A DNA stretch of 36,631 nucleotides from JANXSD01 sp043758125 (GCA_043758125.1 JAYVOC010000188.1:1-36631), one strand, 5' to 3'; shown: positions 24,736-34,420, counted from the stretch's first letter. Notes: a model not told the origin generated them from the letters alone. Numbers and translations: made by a program.

Positions 24736-25116
24736 GTTTTTTTAGATAAAAATTATTTTATCGATGCAAAAAAAATGTCGCTTGCGATGAATTGGAATTA
24801 TTAACGTTGAAATATTTTGAGTATGAATTTTCAAATTGTCTGAATAGGATTTATAAAATTTTAAAGAGGAATAGAATTGTTAAGCGTTTTTTTAATTAAT
24901 TCGTAATTGCAGTTGTTACCATTATTTATGCTTGATTATAACTGCTCATAATTTGATTGAATGGTGTTCATGAATATTTTAAAATGTGTTGAGTGGTTCA
25001 GTTTGTTATCGAAATAAAATAGTTAGCATGGTTAATTATGTTCAAGATACTTCAAGTTGATACTCGCAGTTTTACACTTCTATTTTTAATCTTAAGATAT
25101 CGATAGATTTAAATAT
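24736..25116. other. AT-rich intergenic region without recognisable gene
   Basis: About 380 bases between the GT51 gene and the terminator of the next, convergent gene. I see no open frame with protein-like composition, no TAnnTTTG promoter leading to a gene, and no structured-RNA signature. A weak 7-bp AT stem lies at 24745-24762, just after the GT51 stop. Confidence 0.5.
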
Positions 25117-25153
25117 AAAAAAAGCCCAGTAGTGCGAAGACAACAGGGCTTTT
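25117..25153 (-). terminator. Hairpin terminator of the FG-GAP/ASPIC gene
   Basis: An AGCCC/GGGCT stem extended by A-T pairs with an 18-base loop lies just after the minus-strand stop codon at 25173. On the minus strand it is followed by a run of seven T. Its place after the two secreted-protein genes suggests it ends their common transcript. Confidence 0.75.
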
Positions 25154-25172
25154 ATAAATTACAGTTTTCTAA

Positions 25173-28049
25173 CTATTGAACGATAACTTTTTGCGTAAAG
25201 ACTCCTTTTGAACTTTGAACTTGAAGATTATACATTCCTTGTGCAAGATTTGAAATGTCAGTTGAACTTTCTTTAGATTTGATTTGCTCATGCACAACTA
25301 ATCGTCCTGTTTGATCGAATAAACTGAATTGAGAATTTGAAGGGTCACTCAATTGAATGTTTAATTTGTTATGAGCTGGGTTCGGATAAACACCAAATCC
25401 TTTTTCTGAAAGTTCTTGTATTCCAACTCCAGATTGTATTGTTACAGTAACGGAATTTCTTGTGCTCTCGCAATAATGGTCAGGGAGTTTAAATTTCCAA
25501 TCATAGAAATAATAAAAATAATTACCTCCAGCGGAACTAGTAGTAATATTAACAACGTTTGCCGATGAATATGGATATACTACTCCAGTACTATTTCTTT
25601 TTAAGCGTGGACCAATCGTACCACCTAATCCAGGTAACAATTTATTAGTGATTGTGTCAGTGGTTAACTCATAATTAGTTCCAGGTAAAATATTGAAATT
25701 TAATGTTACAATTTGTGAGTCGGGAACAAGCTGCGTAACATTTACAGTAAGTGAATCTAAGATAACACCATTCTTAATTAATAAAATAGTTCTTGGTCCG
25801 GCAACATCTGTAAATACTTTTACATTTTCAATGGTGCATGTTTGTAATACATCAAAATACATAGAAGCATTAACTGTATTTCCACTATACGGACTGATTC
25901 CAAAAGGAGAAAGCATTCCAACAGCACTTTTATTACCTCCATACGTTACTGAATCTTGAAGATAGTATGTTGTATTACTTGTTAATAATGGAGTAGTGAA
26001 AGTATTTCCACTCGCAATTGGATTTCCTCCAGTTGCAGATGTGAACCAACTTACATTCGAACCAGTAGCATTTAATGAAGCAATACCAGGACCAATTAAG
26101 GTTGTGTCATTTGCTATAGGTGGAGCTGCGGTATGCACAATAAGTTGTATCGGTGTTGAAGTAAATTGTTGACAATATCCTTGGATCATCAATGTGTACA
26201 ATCCATTCTGTGTAGCAACTATTGTTTGTGTAGTATCACCATTCGACCATAAATAAGATAGTTGATTTGGTGGCCCAACAAGTTGAACTGAATTACCAAT
26301 ACAAAATTCAGTAACACCATTAGCGGCAATAGTAGGGGTTTGATTGGGTGATTGATAAATATAAATAGAAGGTGAAATGCCAATACAATTATTTCCAGCA
26401 GTGCTAATGGTAACGATAAATTCTCCTTCTGCAGTTGCAATTAAATTTTGTGCAGTTGATCCATCCGACCATAAGTAAGTGTATCCAGAGGGAGCTGATA
26501 AATTTACTGTTTGCCCAGTGCAGATTACGAGTGGATTAATAGTGGTTGTAATGCTCGCAACAGGTGATACACAATCATTTTCTATGATCGTCATGAATTG
26601 ATCAGCTACAGGATTGATAATAGTTTGTAATGTTCCTGCAGGCCATCTTATAACTAATGAATCAATTTGCGTTGTTGCACCTAATCCGAAATGTAACATA
26701 GCTGTGTTGTTCGTGCCATAAGATTCTCCCGCCTTCACTTCACGTATCTGAACTCCCCAAGCGCCATAGATGGAAGCTCTTGCACCAATAGCTCCAGAGT
26801 TAGAATTTACTCCTCTCAAATCAAGAGTTATAAAGTGGTTTGAGTTTTTTTCTCCTAGCCAAATAACATCATTTACTGAAGTGCTTGGAGTTGTATAAAT
26901 AGATGCATAACTCCCATACACATCAATAAATCCGTCGTGATTAAGATCTCCTAAAGCAAATGATTCCATTTGATTGTTATCAAACAATCCATTGATATTC
27001 GTAAAAGTTCCGTTGCCATTGTTATGACTAAGTCTCGAATCACTACCTGTGGTGAGTATGTCAATAAATCCATCGTTGTCAAAATCTTCCATCACACTCT
27101 CAATGGGTGTAATACCAGAAATGTCAAAACCAGTTTGAGTTGTAATATCAGTAAAATGTCCAGTGCCATCATTCTGCATAATTTGACTTACATGATCATG
27201 ATTGGTAACCATTAAATCAAGATCACCATCGTTATCTATATCGCCAAAACTTGCTGTCCATGATTGCCATTTATTATTTAAATTATAGGTAGCAGCATTT
27301 TCCGTATAAGTTCCATTACCATTGTTTTCAAATAACACATCAATTCTTCTTGCATCATTCGTATCATTAACACCTTGGCGACATTTTGCGATGTACAAAT
27401 CAAGATCACCATCATTGTCAAAATCTGTATAAACACTTCCATAGTTTCCTGAATCATCTGATGTACTAACATTAAAATTGATTAAAGTAGATACAGCAAG
27501 AGTGCCTGTGCCATCATTCAAATAAAGATGACTTTCTGCATTGTCATCACAACAAAATAAATCTATCCAACCATCATTGTTAAAATCACCAAACGTTGCG
27601 TTTTGTAAAAAATAATTTGAGTTAGGAATAGAAATAAAATTACCACCAGTTCCAGTTGAATTTGTCATAAATATTTTTACAGCACCATTATTTATTGGGC
27701 CACCAGCAACAATATCCATGTATCCATTTTTATCAATATCAGCAACAGCTATCGACCAACCGAAATGCCCATTAGGAATTGGGTTAGGACCAAAATCACC
27801 AAGATAAAGTGTTTGAAATTGATGACCAGGTTTTTGGATCTGCACATATAATAAATGTGTTTGATCTAGTCGAATTATATCATCTAATCCATCTTTATTC
27901 CAATCAACAACTGCTACCGGACAACCACTATAAAAATTGGGATTGTCTAATAATTGATTGGCATTTTTAAAAGCCACTTGCGCATTCAAATGAAAACTAA
28001 TAAATGTTATCAATACGGCCATTAAAATTTTGTAAGTAGATATCTTCAT
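25173..28049 (-). CDS. Secreted FG-GAP/VCBS repeat protein with ASPIC/UnbV domain and T9SS type A tag
   Basis: The 958-residue protein begins with a signal peptide (1-23, ending LNA before QVAF). Residues about 45-390 hold seven FG-GAP/VCBS-type repeats with calcium-loop motifs: DWNKDGLDD, DIDKNGYMD, DFNNDGWID, DFDNDGDLD, DIDNDGDLD, DFDNDGFID, DLNHDGFID. This is a beta-propeller like that of CRTAC1. An ASPIC/UnbV domain follows (NHFITLDLRGVNSNSGAIGA to LVIRWPAG), then two Ig/PKD-like repeats (each with YLWS(D/N)GD/ST..T), a further beta-rich domain, and a T9SS type A sorting domain at the end (VYPNPAHNKLNIQ ... NLAQGMYNLQVQSSKGVF). Surface-exposed; adhesion or matrix role is inference. It lies 41 bases downstream of the cytochrome gene on the same strand, so both are probably one transcript. 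Confidence 0.88.
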   Translation of the reverse strand: MKISTYKILMAVLITFISFHLNAQVAFKNANQLLDNPNFYSGCPVAVVDWNKDGLDDIIRLDQTHLLYVQIQKPGHQFQTLYLGDFGPNPIPNGHFGWSIAVADIDKNGYMDIVAGGPINNGAVKIFMTNSTGTGGNFISIPNSNYFLQNATFGDFNNDGWIDLFCCDDNAESHLYLNDGTGTLAVSTLINFNVSTSDDSGNYGSVYTDFDNDGDLDLYIAKCRQGVNDTNDARRIDVLFENNGNGTYTENAATYNLNNKWQSWTASFGDIDNDGDLDLMVTNHDHVSQIMQNDGTGHFTDITTQTGFDISGITPIESVMEDFDNDGFIDILTTGSDSRLSHNNGNGTFTNINGLFDNNQMESFALGDLNHDGFIDVYGSYASIYTTPSTSVNDVIWLGEKNSNHFITLDLRGVNSNSGAIGARASIYGAWGVQIREVKAGESYGTNNTAMLHFGLGATTQIDSLVIRWPAGTLQTIINPVADQFMTIIENDCVSPVASITTTINPLVICTGQTVNLSAPSGYTYLWSDGSTAQNLIATAEGEFIVTISTAGNNCIGISPSIYIYQSPNQTPTIAANGVTEFCIGNSVQLVGPPNQLSYLWSNGDTTQTIVATQNGLYTLMIQGYCQQFTSTPIQLIVHTAAPPIANDTTLIGPGIASLNATGSNVSWFTSATGGNPIASGNTFTTPLLTSNTTYYLQDSVTYGGNKSAVGMLSPFGISPYSGNTVNASMYFDVLQTCTIENVKVFTDVAGPRTILLIKNGVILDSLTVNVTQLVPDSQIVTLNFNILPGTNYELTTDTITNKLLPGLGGTIGPRLKRNSTGVVYPYSSANVVNITTSSAGGNYFYYFYDWKFKLPDHYCESTRNSVTVTIQSGVGIQELSEKGFGVYPNPAHNKLNIQLSDPSNSQFSLFDQTGRLVVHEQIKSKESSTDISNLAQGMYNLQVQSSKGVFTQKVIVQ

Positions 28050-28090
28050 ATCGATATTTTGTTTTTGGTTAAATCTTTTTGTTTTGGTAA

Positions 28091-30049
28091 TTATAAACGA
28101 AGTACACGTTCAGTAAAACTTGCATTATCTAAGAGTATTTTGATTAAATAGATTCCCTGATTTTCTGGAAGTATTATTTGTAATTGATCATCTTTTAAGA
28201 ACCTTATATTTGGTTCAAAAGATTGACCTTTTAAATTATAAATTTTCACTAGTTTAATGCTTTGCGTAAATCCAGAAATTGTAATTTTCCCATCTTTACT
28301 TGGATTTGGCCAAACGATAATTTTTGATGATGCACTATTATTTCTTATTCCAGTATTAACACGTATGTTTTGAATTGTATCGCTAACCACTAATACAGGT
28401 GAACGATCCGCATCATTAAACATTCTACGAAAAGTGTCGATCTCGGAGGAGTTAAAGGTAAACATTTCTTTCACAAAATCAGGAGGAAGCGTTTGGTAAT
28501 ATACAGTAGCTGTAAGGTTGAAAAAACCTGTAAAGCCTTTGAGCGGAATATGATAATGAACAACATCTCTTCCTGTACCTTCATTCAATCCATTTTTGTT
28601 AAAGTCGGGATCATTTAAAGCATCACCTGCAATAAAACAAGTATCATAAGCATAATGAAAAGTTGTAAATCCTAGAGGAGGAATACGGTTATCCTTTAAT
28701 TTGCTAGATGTCCTTTCAAGAACGGTAGTTTTGTTTCCATTCACATCGGCCATCACCATTTCATAAATCTGTGATTGAGTTTCATCAGTAATCACATCAT
28801 GATGAGGTTCAAAATTCGGATTAATATTTTGAACTTCGTAAGTACTATCGAACAACCCCGAAGCAAAAATAGTATCTCCAATTGATGAGATAGCAGTTAA
28901 TTGCAAAACAGCTCTTCGAGAAGGATATCCACTCGGAAATTTATGTCCAGCTTGATTGATAAGTGTAACCGAAACAAAAGCAGTATCTGTAAAAATAGTA
29001 TCTATAATTGCATTAATGATAAGTGAATTTTGCTTAAGCTGTCTACTAGTTGCTGCAAGGGTAGAATCGAAATTCACATCGGGTGCAGAAACATTTAACG
29101 ATACTTTATTTTGTTTTATAAGATTTACCATAAATGAATTTGCTCCAACAAATTGATGTTGATTAAATGGAGCTCTTCCAGGCATAGCAATATTTCCAGT
29201 GGCAAGTACAACAGGATTTTCAATTACAGGCATGTGGCATGATTGACATGTTACACCTAAAGCTGGATAAGAAGAATTTACCCATTCATGAAAAGTAGAT
29301 TGTTCTACAAAAGTACCACCAGTAGGAACTCCTAATAGATCTACCGTATTTGAAATTAATGTATGGCACGATGAACACATTCTTCCTTCACTCACATGAC
29401 TTCCTTTCACAGGGGTAAATCCTACATATAATTGCATCGGACCAACTACTGGCATATCAAATGGTCCGTAAGCAACTTTATTGGTGTCATAAGGAATATT
29501 TCCAGTAAATAATTGACCTAAACTATCTGGCCCAATCGAATGACAACTACCACATGCAACGCCAGAAAGTCCTAGTGAATCATTTACAAGTTCAGCAATT
29601 GTGTAATACGGATGTCCTTTAAAAAATGCAGTGTAATGTCCCATTGGAGCATGGCAAGAGGTACACAATGTTTGAAGTTCGTTACTGTGTGCAGGATTTG
29701 TTAGGATTTCATGGCTAACTTTTGCTCTCCATAATGGATCTTTTCCAGCTAATCCCATCATCGAAGTTTCCCAGTCGTCGTAAAGATTTACGTCAACGCC
29801 AGATCCATCAACAGAGGCGAAACCCATTGGGTCAAATCCATGACAGCCTTTACAATTTTGGGGAGTTAGGAAGAATTCACCAGGTGAAATTGGATTTGTA
29901 TGCAACATTTTTTGCATCTTACTAAGGTCTTCCGCCGAATGAAAAGTCAGTGGCTTCGACTGGTTTCCCGGTATCATTGCAACCACACAAACAAAAGTAA
30001 TAACAGCTAAAATAACCGTAAACGTTTTTTTCAAGATAGATGGGGTCAC
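28091..30049 (-). CDS. Secreted pentaheme c-type cytochrome with T9SS type A sorting domain
   Basis: The 652-residue protein has a hydrophobic signal segment (about residues 8-27) and five CXXCH heme-binding motifs: CKGCH (66-70), CTSCH (129-133), CGSCH (166-170), CSSCH (225-229) and CQSCH (268-272). The N-terminal 280 residues thus resemble the cytochrome c554/tetraheme type. A beta-rich middle part follows, and the C-terminus is a T9SS type A domain (VWPNPSKDGKITISGF ... ENQGIYLIKILLD). Hemes are attached in the periplasm, and the tag then directs export across the outer membrane, so this is a candidate extracellular electron-transfer or redox protein. The start is a GTG at 30049; a TTG at 30034, just before AAAAAAACG (Lys-Lys-Thr), is an alternative. 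Probably the first gene of a two-gene unit. Confidence 0.88.
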   Translation of the reverse strand: MTPSILKKTFTVILAVITFVCVVAMIPGNQSKPLTFHSAEDLSKMQKMLHTNPISPGEFFLTPQNCKGCHGFDPMGFASVDGSGVDVNLYDDWETSMMGLAGKDPLWRAKVSHEILTNPAHSNELQTLCTSCHAPMGHYTAFFKGHPYYTIAELVNDSLGLSGVACGSCHSIGPDSLGQLFTGNIPYDTNKVAYGPFDMPVVGPMQLYVGFTPVKGSHVSEGRMCSSCHTLISNTVDLLGVPTGGTFVEQSTFHEWVNSSYPALGVTCQSCHMPVIENPVVLATGNIAMPGRAPFNQHQFVGANSFMVNLIKQNKVSLNVSAPDVNFDSTLAATSRQLKQNSLIINAIIDTIFTDTAFVSVTLINQAGHKFPSGYPSRRAVLQLTAISSIGDTIFASGLFDSTYEVQNINPNFEPHHDVITDETQSQIYEMVMADVNGNKTTVLERTSSKLKDNRIPPLGFTTFHYAYDTCFIAGDALNDPDFNKNGLNEGTGRDVVHYHIPLKGFTGFFNLTATVYYQTLPPDFVKEMFTFNSSEIDTFRRMFNDADRSPVLVVSDTIQNIRVNTGIRNNSASSKIIVWPNPSKDGKITISGFTQSIKLVKIYNLKGQSFEPNIRFLKDDQLQIILPENQGIYLIKILLDNASFTERVLRL

Positions 30050-30341
30050 ATTAATCCACTACAGATGGCATTAATGATAAATTGTTTTGGAATCGTAAAT
30101 TTAAGAAATACAAAAGGAAAGTCAAGTAGATTTTGTAATTAATACGTGAATTTATGATTTCTAACCTGTTAATAATTTTGTAGAGAATTTTGAAAGAATA
30201 AAATAGCATCATTCTAGAGGACAATTCCAATTTTCAGTACTGATTATTAGCGTCTTAGAATTTTGATGATAGATTACTAACAGGCTTTCTGTTTAAAAAA
30301 AATGCACAAATGTGATTTCTGATAGGTATGAGAACTTAAAT
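30050..30341. other. AT-rich intergenic region upstream of parE and the cytochrome gene
   Basis: About 290 bases between two divergent transcription units. There is no protein-like open frame. An interrupted inverted pair CCTGTTA (30165-30171) and TAACAGG (30278-30284) is present, but it is short and may be chance. No clear -7 box was found for the cytochrome gene. Confidence 0.45.
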
Positions 30342-30374
30342 TTGAAATAATGATATCGGATATTCCGATCTTTG
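30342..30374 (+). promoter_or_regulatory. Probable parE-parC promoter with overlapping palindrome
   Basis: TTG (30342-30344), a 22-base spacer and GATCTTTG (30367-30374) are one mismatch from the -33/-7 consensus. A perfect 15-base inverted repeat, ATCGGA-TAT-TCCGAT (30355-30369), lies in the spacer and overlaps the start of the -7 box, where a repressor would block RNA polymerase. The parE ATG is 29 bases after the box. Confidence 0.45.
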
Positions 30375-30402
30375 CAGCCTTTAAAGAACAGGAGCAGAAC
30401 AC

Positions 30403-32313
30403 ATGGCGAAGAAAATAGAATCCCCAACACTAGATCATAATTATACCGAGGATAGTATTCAAAGCCTTGATTGGAAGCAACATATACGTCTTCGACCTGG
30501 AATGTATATTGGCAAATTGGGTGATGGCGCACATAAAGATGATGGGATTTATGTTTTAGTGAAAGAGGTTATTGATAATTCCATTGATGAATATGTGATG
30601 GGTTATGGGAAGCAAATTGAAATTGTAATCAAAGATGGTCGTGTTCGTGTTCGTGATTATGGACGTGGAATTCCGTTGGGAAAAGTGGTTGAATGTGTGA
30701 GTAAAATTAATACCGGTGGAAAATACGATAGCACTGCTTTTCAAAAATCGGTTGGATTAAATGGTGTTGGTACAAAGGCTGTAAATGCGCTTTCAAAATA
30801 TTTCAAAGTACAATCAGTTCGACAAGGGAAAACTACTTGGGCAGAATTTGAACGTGGTGAACTAACCGCCCAAAAAAATGAAATCCCAACAAATTTACCC
30901 GATGGCACTGAAATAATTTTTGATGCCGATCCGGATATTTTTACGGATTATGAATACCGAATAGAATATGCCGAAACGATGATTAAGAACTATACGTTTC
31001 TTAATGTTGGTTTGAAAATGATTATTAACGGCAAAGAATTTAGAAGTGAAAACGGATTGCTCGATTTGTTAAACGAGCAGATGAGTGATGAAAAATTGTA
31101 TCCGATAATTCATATTAAATCAAAAGATATTGAGTTCGCGATTACACATACTACAGCTTACGGTGAAGATTATTATTCATTTGTAAATGGACAACATACC
31201 ACACAAGGAGGAACGCATTTAGCTGCTTTTCGTGAAGCGATTGTAAAAACTGCGCGCGATTTTTTCGGAAAAGAATTTGATCCAAGCGATGTGCGCACTT
31301 CAATAACAGGAGCAATAAGTATTCGTATTCAAGAACCAGTTTTTGAGTCTCAAACGAAAACGAAATTAGGATCGCAGTATACACATCCAGGTGGATCATC
31401 ATTAAGAAATTGGATCAATGATTTTATTTGTACTAATCTTGATAATTATCTGCACAAGCATCCAGAAACTGCTGAAGCTTGGAAGAAAAAGATATTGCAA
31501 AGTGAACGCGAGCGTAAAGAAATTGCAGGAATAAAAAAACTTGCAAATGAACGTGCTAAGAAAGCAAATCTTCACAATAAAAAGTTGCGTGATTGTAGAA
31601 CACATCTTACGGACATGCGTAATCCTCAACGATTAGATTCAACGATGTTTATCACAGAGGGAGATTCCGCTTCTGGTTCAATAACAATTGCACGTGATGT
31701 AAATACACAAGCTGTTTTTTCATTAAAAGGAAAGCCTTTAAATTGTTTTGGCTTAACGAAAAAAATCGTTTACGAAAACGAAGAGTTTAATTTATTGCAG
31801 AATGCACTTAGCATCGAAGATGGCTTAGAAGGATTGCGTTTCAACCGCGTTGTGATTGCAACTGATGCCGATGTGGATGGTATGCATATTCGTTTGTTGA
31901 TCTTAACATTTTTCTTGCAATTTTTTCCAGAATTGGTAAAAGGAAATCATGTTTATATTTTGCAAACACCGTTGTTCCGTGTTCGAAATAAAAAAGAAAC
32001 AATTTATTGTTATAGTGATAAAGAACGTCAGGTAGCTGTTCAAAAATTAGGATCTAAGCCAGAGATAACGCGATTCAAAGGATTGGGAGAAATTTCTCCT
32101 GATGAATTTAAATCTTTTATCGGAAAAAAAATGCGATTGGATCCAGTAACATTAACAGGAGAAAGTTCATTACATGGTTTGCTAGATTATTATATGGGCA
32201 AGAACACACCAGAACGACAAGAGTTTATCATTAAAAATCTTCGCATTGAAGAGGAACTAGAACCTGCAGGAGAAGAAATTGAAATTCCAGTAACTGAAGT
32301 TGCCGAAGTTTAA
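30403..32313 (+). CDS. parE: DNA topoisomerase IV subunit B
   Basis: A 636-residue type IIA topoisomerase ATPase subunit that powers decatenation of sister chromosomes. Order of domains: GHKL ATPase (RPGMYIGKLGDGAHKDDGIYVLVKEVIDNSIDE, DYGRGIP at 85-91, GLNGVGTKAVNALS at 118-131); transducer (about 225-400) with the QTKTKLG lysine loop (317-323); and TOPRIM domain (FITEGDSASGS with Glu419; ATDADVDGMHIR with Asp488 and Asp490); then RFKGLGEISPDEF near the C-terminus. The N-terminal sequence and the adjacent parC-like gene point to ParE rather than GyrB, and the length agrees with short Bacteroidota ParE. It lies 34 bases upstream of parC on the same strand. Confidence 0.93.
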   Translation: MAKKIESPTLDHNYTEDSIQSLDWKQHIRLRPGMYIGKLGDGAHKDDGIYVLVKEVIDNSIDEYVMGYGKQIEIVIKDGRVRVRDYGRGIPLGKVVECVSKINTGGKYDSTAFQKSVGLNGVGTKAVNALSKYFKVQSVRQGKTTWAEFERGELTAQKNEIPTNLPDGTEIIFDADPDIFTDYEYRIEYAETMIKNYTFLNVGLKMIINGKEFRSENGLLDLLNEQMSDEKLYPIIHIKSKDIEFAITHTTAYGEDYYSFVNGQHTTQGGTHLAAFREAIVKTARDFFGKEFDPSDVRTSITGAISIRIQEPVFESQTKTKLGSQYTHPGGSSLRNWINDFICTNLDNYLHKHPETAEAWKKKILQSERERKEIAGIKKLANERAKKANLHNKKLRDCRTHLTDMRNPQRLDSTMFITEGDSASGSITIARDVNTQAVFSLKGKPLNCFGLTKKIVYENEEFNLLQNALSIEDGLEGLRFNRVVIATDADVDGMHIRLLILTFFLQFFPELVKGNHVYILQTPLFRVRNKKETIYCYSDKERQVAVQKLGSKPEITRFKGLGEISPDEFKSFIGKKMRLDPVTLTGESSLHGLLDYYMGKNTPERQEFIIKNLRIEEELEPAGEEIEIPVTEVAEV

Positions 32314-32347
32314 TTTATTAATTAACGTTACGAGTATACAAGAATAG

Positions 32348-34420
32348 ATGGAGAACGATCCAATAAAAGGAAAGGGTAAAGCAAATTCGGAGCACCACGG
32401 GCAAGTGTCGACGATGTATGAGAATTGGTTTTTAGATTATGCATCGTATGTAATTATGGAGCGTGCTGTTCCTTATTTGGATGATGGTTTGAAACCTGTT
32501 CAACGACGAGTGTTGCATGCAATGTGGGAACTAGAAGATGGACGTTACAACAAGGTGGCGAACATTATTGGACATACTATGAAATATCATCCTCATGGTG
32601 ATGTTTCAATTGGTGATGCTTTGGTGCAAATGGGGCAGAAAAATTTACTCATCGATACTCAAGGTAATTGGGGAAATATTTATACTGGAGATAGCTCTGC
32701 AGCCGCACGATATATTGAAGCACGATTAAGCAAATTTGCACTAGAAGTTTTATTTAATCCTAAAACAACTATTTGGCAAGCCTCTTATGATGGAAGAAAT
32801 AAAGAACCAGTTGCATTACCTGCAAAATTTCCATTGTTACTTGCAATGGGTGTGGAAGGTATTGCTGTTGGATTAGCATGTAAAATTTTACCACATAATT
32901 TTTGTGAATTGATTGAGGCCTCTATCGATTCTATTCGTGGTAAGCAAGTAAATCTCCTTCCTGATTTTCCAACAGGTGGCATTGCTGATTTCTCAAAATA
33001 CAATGATGGTTTACGTGGCGGAAGAATTCGTGTACGTTCTGTAATTGAGAAGCGCGATAAGAAGACTTTAGTCATTAAGGAAATTCCTTTTGGAACAACA
33101 ACAACAAGTTTGATTGATTCTATTCTCCTTGCAAATGAGAAAGGGAAAATTAAAATTAAAAAGGTTGAAGATAATACGGCATCAACAGTAGAAGTAGTTA
33201 TTCATTTACATCCTGAATCGTCAGAAGATGTAGATAAAACCATTGAAGCATTATTTGCATTTACTGATTGCGAGATAAGTATTTCACCAAACTCTTGTGT
33301 TATACATGATGGTAGACCACAGTTTTTAAGTGTTAATGAAATCTTACGCCTTACTGCTCTAAATACACAGGAATTATTACGCAGAGAATTGCAGATTCGT
33401 TTTTCTGAACTTGAAGAAGATTGGCATTTCAGTTCACTAGAAAAAATATTTATTGAGAAACGTATTTATCGTTCTATTGAAGAATGTGAAACGTGGGAAG
33501 CAGTAATTGATACAATTCATAAAGGACTAAAGCCTTACAAGAAATTATTTCTTAGAGAGATTACTGATGAAGATGTTGCAAGTCTTACTGAAATTAAAAT
33601 CAAACGAATTTCTAAGTTCGATGCTTTTAAAGCGGACGAACACATTAGGGGTGTTGAAGAAGAAATGAAATCGGTAAAATTTGATCTTGAAAATATCAAG
33701 CAATACACAATCAATTACTATAAAAATCTGTTGAAGAAATATGGTAAAGGTCGTGAGCGCAGGACGCAAATAAGTGAGTTTGAAGTGATCGTTGCATCAA
33801 AGGTTGTAATGAATAATGCTAAGTTATATGTGAACCGTGCAGAAGGTTTTATTGGAACAGGTTTGAAGAAAGATGAATTTGTTTCTGATTGTTCTGATAT
33901 AGATGATGTGATTGCAATTACAGGTGATGGGAAGTTAATGGTTTTCAAAATCTCCGATAAAAATTATGTGAGTAAAGATATTATTCACGTAGCAATTTTT
34001 AGAAAGGAGCAAGATGAACAAACTGTTTACAATGTAATTTATCAAGATGGTTCGAAAGGTGCCATCATGATGAAACGATTTACTGTTGGAGGTGTAACGC
34101 GAGATAAAAGTTATGATTTGACAAAGGGATTGTTGGGGTCGAGAATTTTGTATATTTCAGTAAGTACTGCTGCGGAAGGTCCAACTGTTATTGTGAAGTT
34201 AAAACCGAAACCAAAGTTGCGTAATCTAGAATCTATAATTCATTTTGGCAGTCAGCTGATAAAGGGACGAGGTGTTCAAGGTAATGTGATTACTAAATTC
34301 CCAATTCAATCAGTTAAGCTTGCAACACCAGAGCAAGTAACTACGCTTCGAAAAAAGCAACCTGAATTATTTCTTCCTCCTAGTAAAGATGATAAAAGTC
34401 AAATGAAGATGGAAATGTAA
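32348..34420 (+). CDS. parC: DNA topoisomerase IV subunit A
   Basis: A 690-residue DNA-cleaving subunit that pairs with the upstream ParE. Seen: the winged-helix domain with DGLKPVQRRVLHAMWE, GHTMKYHPHGDVSIGDALVQM (quinolone-determining region, with Val86 at the position of E. coli ParC Ser80 and Asp90 at Glu84), and the catalytic tyrosine Tyr122 in AARYIEARLSKFA; then the tower/coiled-coil region and a reduced C-terminal domain (about 490-680). The protein is shorter than the roughly 850-900 residues I recall for ParC of many Bacteroidota, and ends soon after VVGG-like strands with a charged tail. It may be a genuine short form. No further parC-like sequence was found after the stop. Confidence 0.9.
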   Translation: MENDPIKGKGKANSEHHGQVSTMYENWFLDYASYVIMERAVPYLDDGLKPVQRRVLHAMWELEDGRYNKVANIIGHTMKYHPHGDVSIGDALVQMGQKNLLIDTQGNWGNIYTGDSSAAARYIEARLSKFALEVLFNPKTTIWQASYDGRNKEPVALPAKFPLLLAMGVEGIAVGLACKILPHNFCELIEASIDSIRGKQVNLLPDFPTGGIADFSKYNDGLRGGRIRVRSVIEKRDKKTLVIKEIPFGTTTTSLIDSILLANEKGKIKIKKVEDNTASTVEVVIHLHPESSEDVDKTIEALFAFTDCEISISPNSCVIHDGRPQFLSVNEILRLTALNTQELLRRELQIRFSELEEDWHFSSLEKIFIEKRIYRSIEECETWEAVIDTIHKGLKPYKKLFLREITDEDVASLTEIKIKRISKFDAFKADEHIRGVEEEMKSVKFDLENIKQYTINYYKNLLKKYGKGRERRTQISEFEVIVASKVVMNNAKLYVNRAEGFIGTGLKKDEFVSDCSDIDDVIAITGDGKLMVFKISDKNYVSKDIIHVAIFRKEQDEQTVYNVIYQDGSKGAIMMKRFTVGGVTRDKSYDLTKGLLGSRILYISVSTAAEGPTVIVKLKPKPKLRNLESIIHFGSQLIKGRGVQGNVITKFPIQSVKLATPEQVTTLRKKQPELFLPPSKDDKSQMKMEM

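Noticed and set aside
24745..24762. GATAAAA/TTTTATC hairpin after the GT51 gene as a terminator.
   Set aside because: The stem is weak and almost entirely AT, with no following T-run.
30165..30284. Inverted pair CCTGTTA / TAACAGG about 110 bases apart in the parE upstream region.
   Set aside because: Seven-base arms at this distance are expected by chance in AT-rich DNA.
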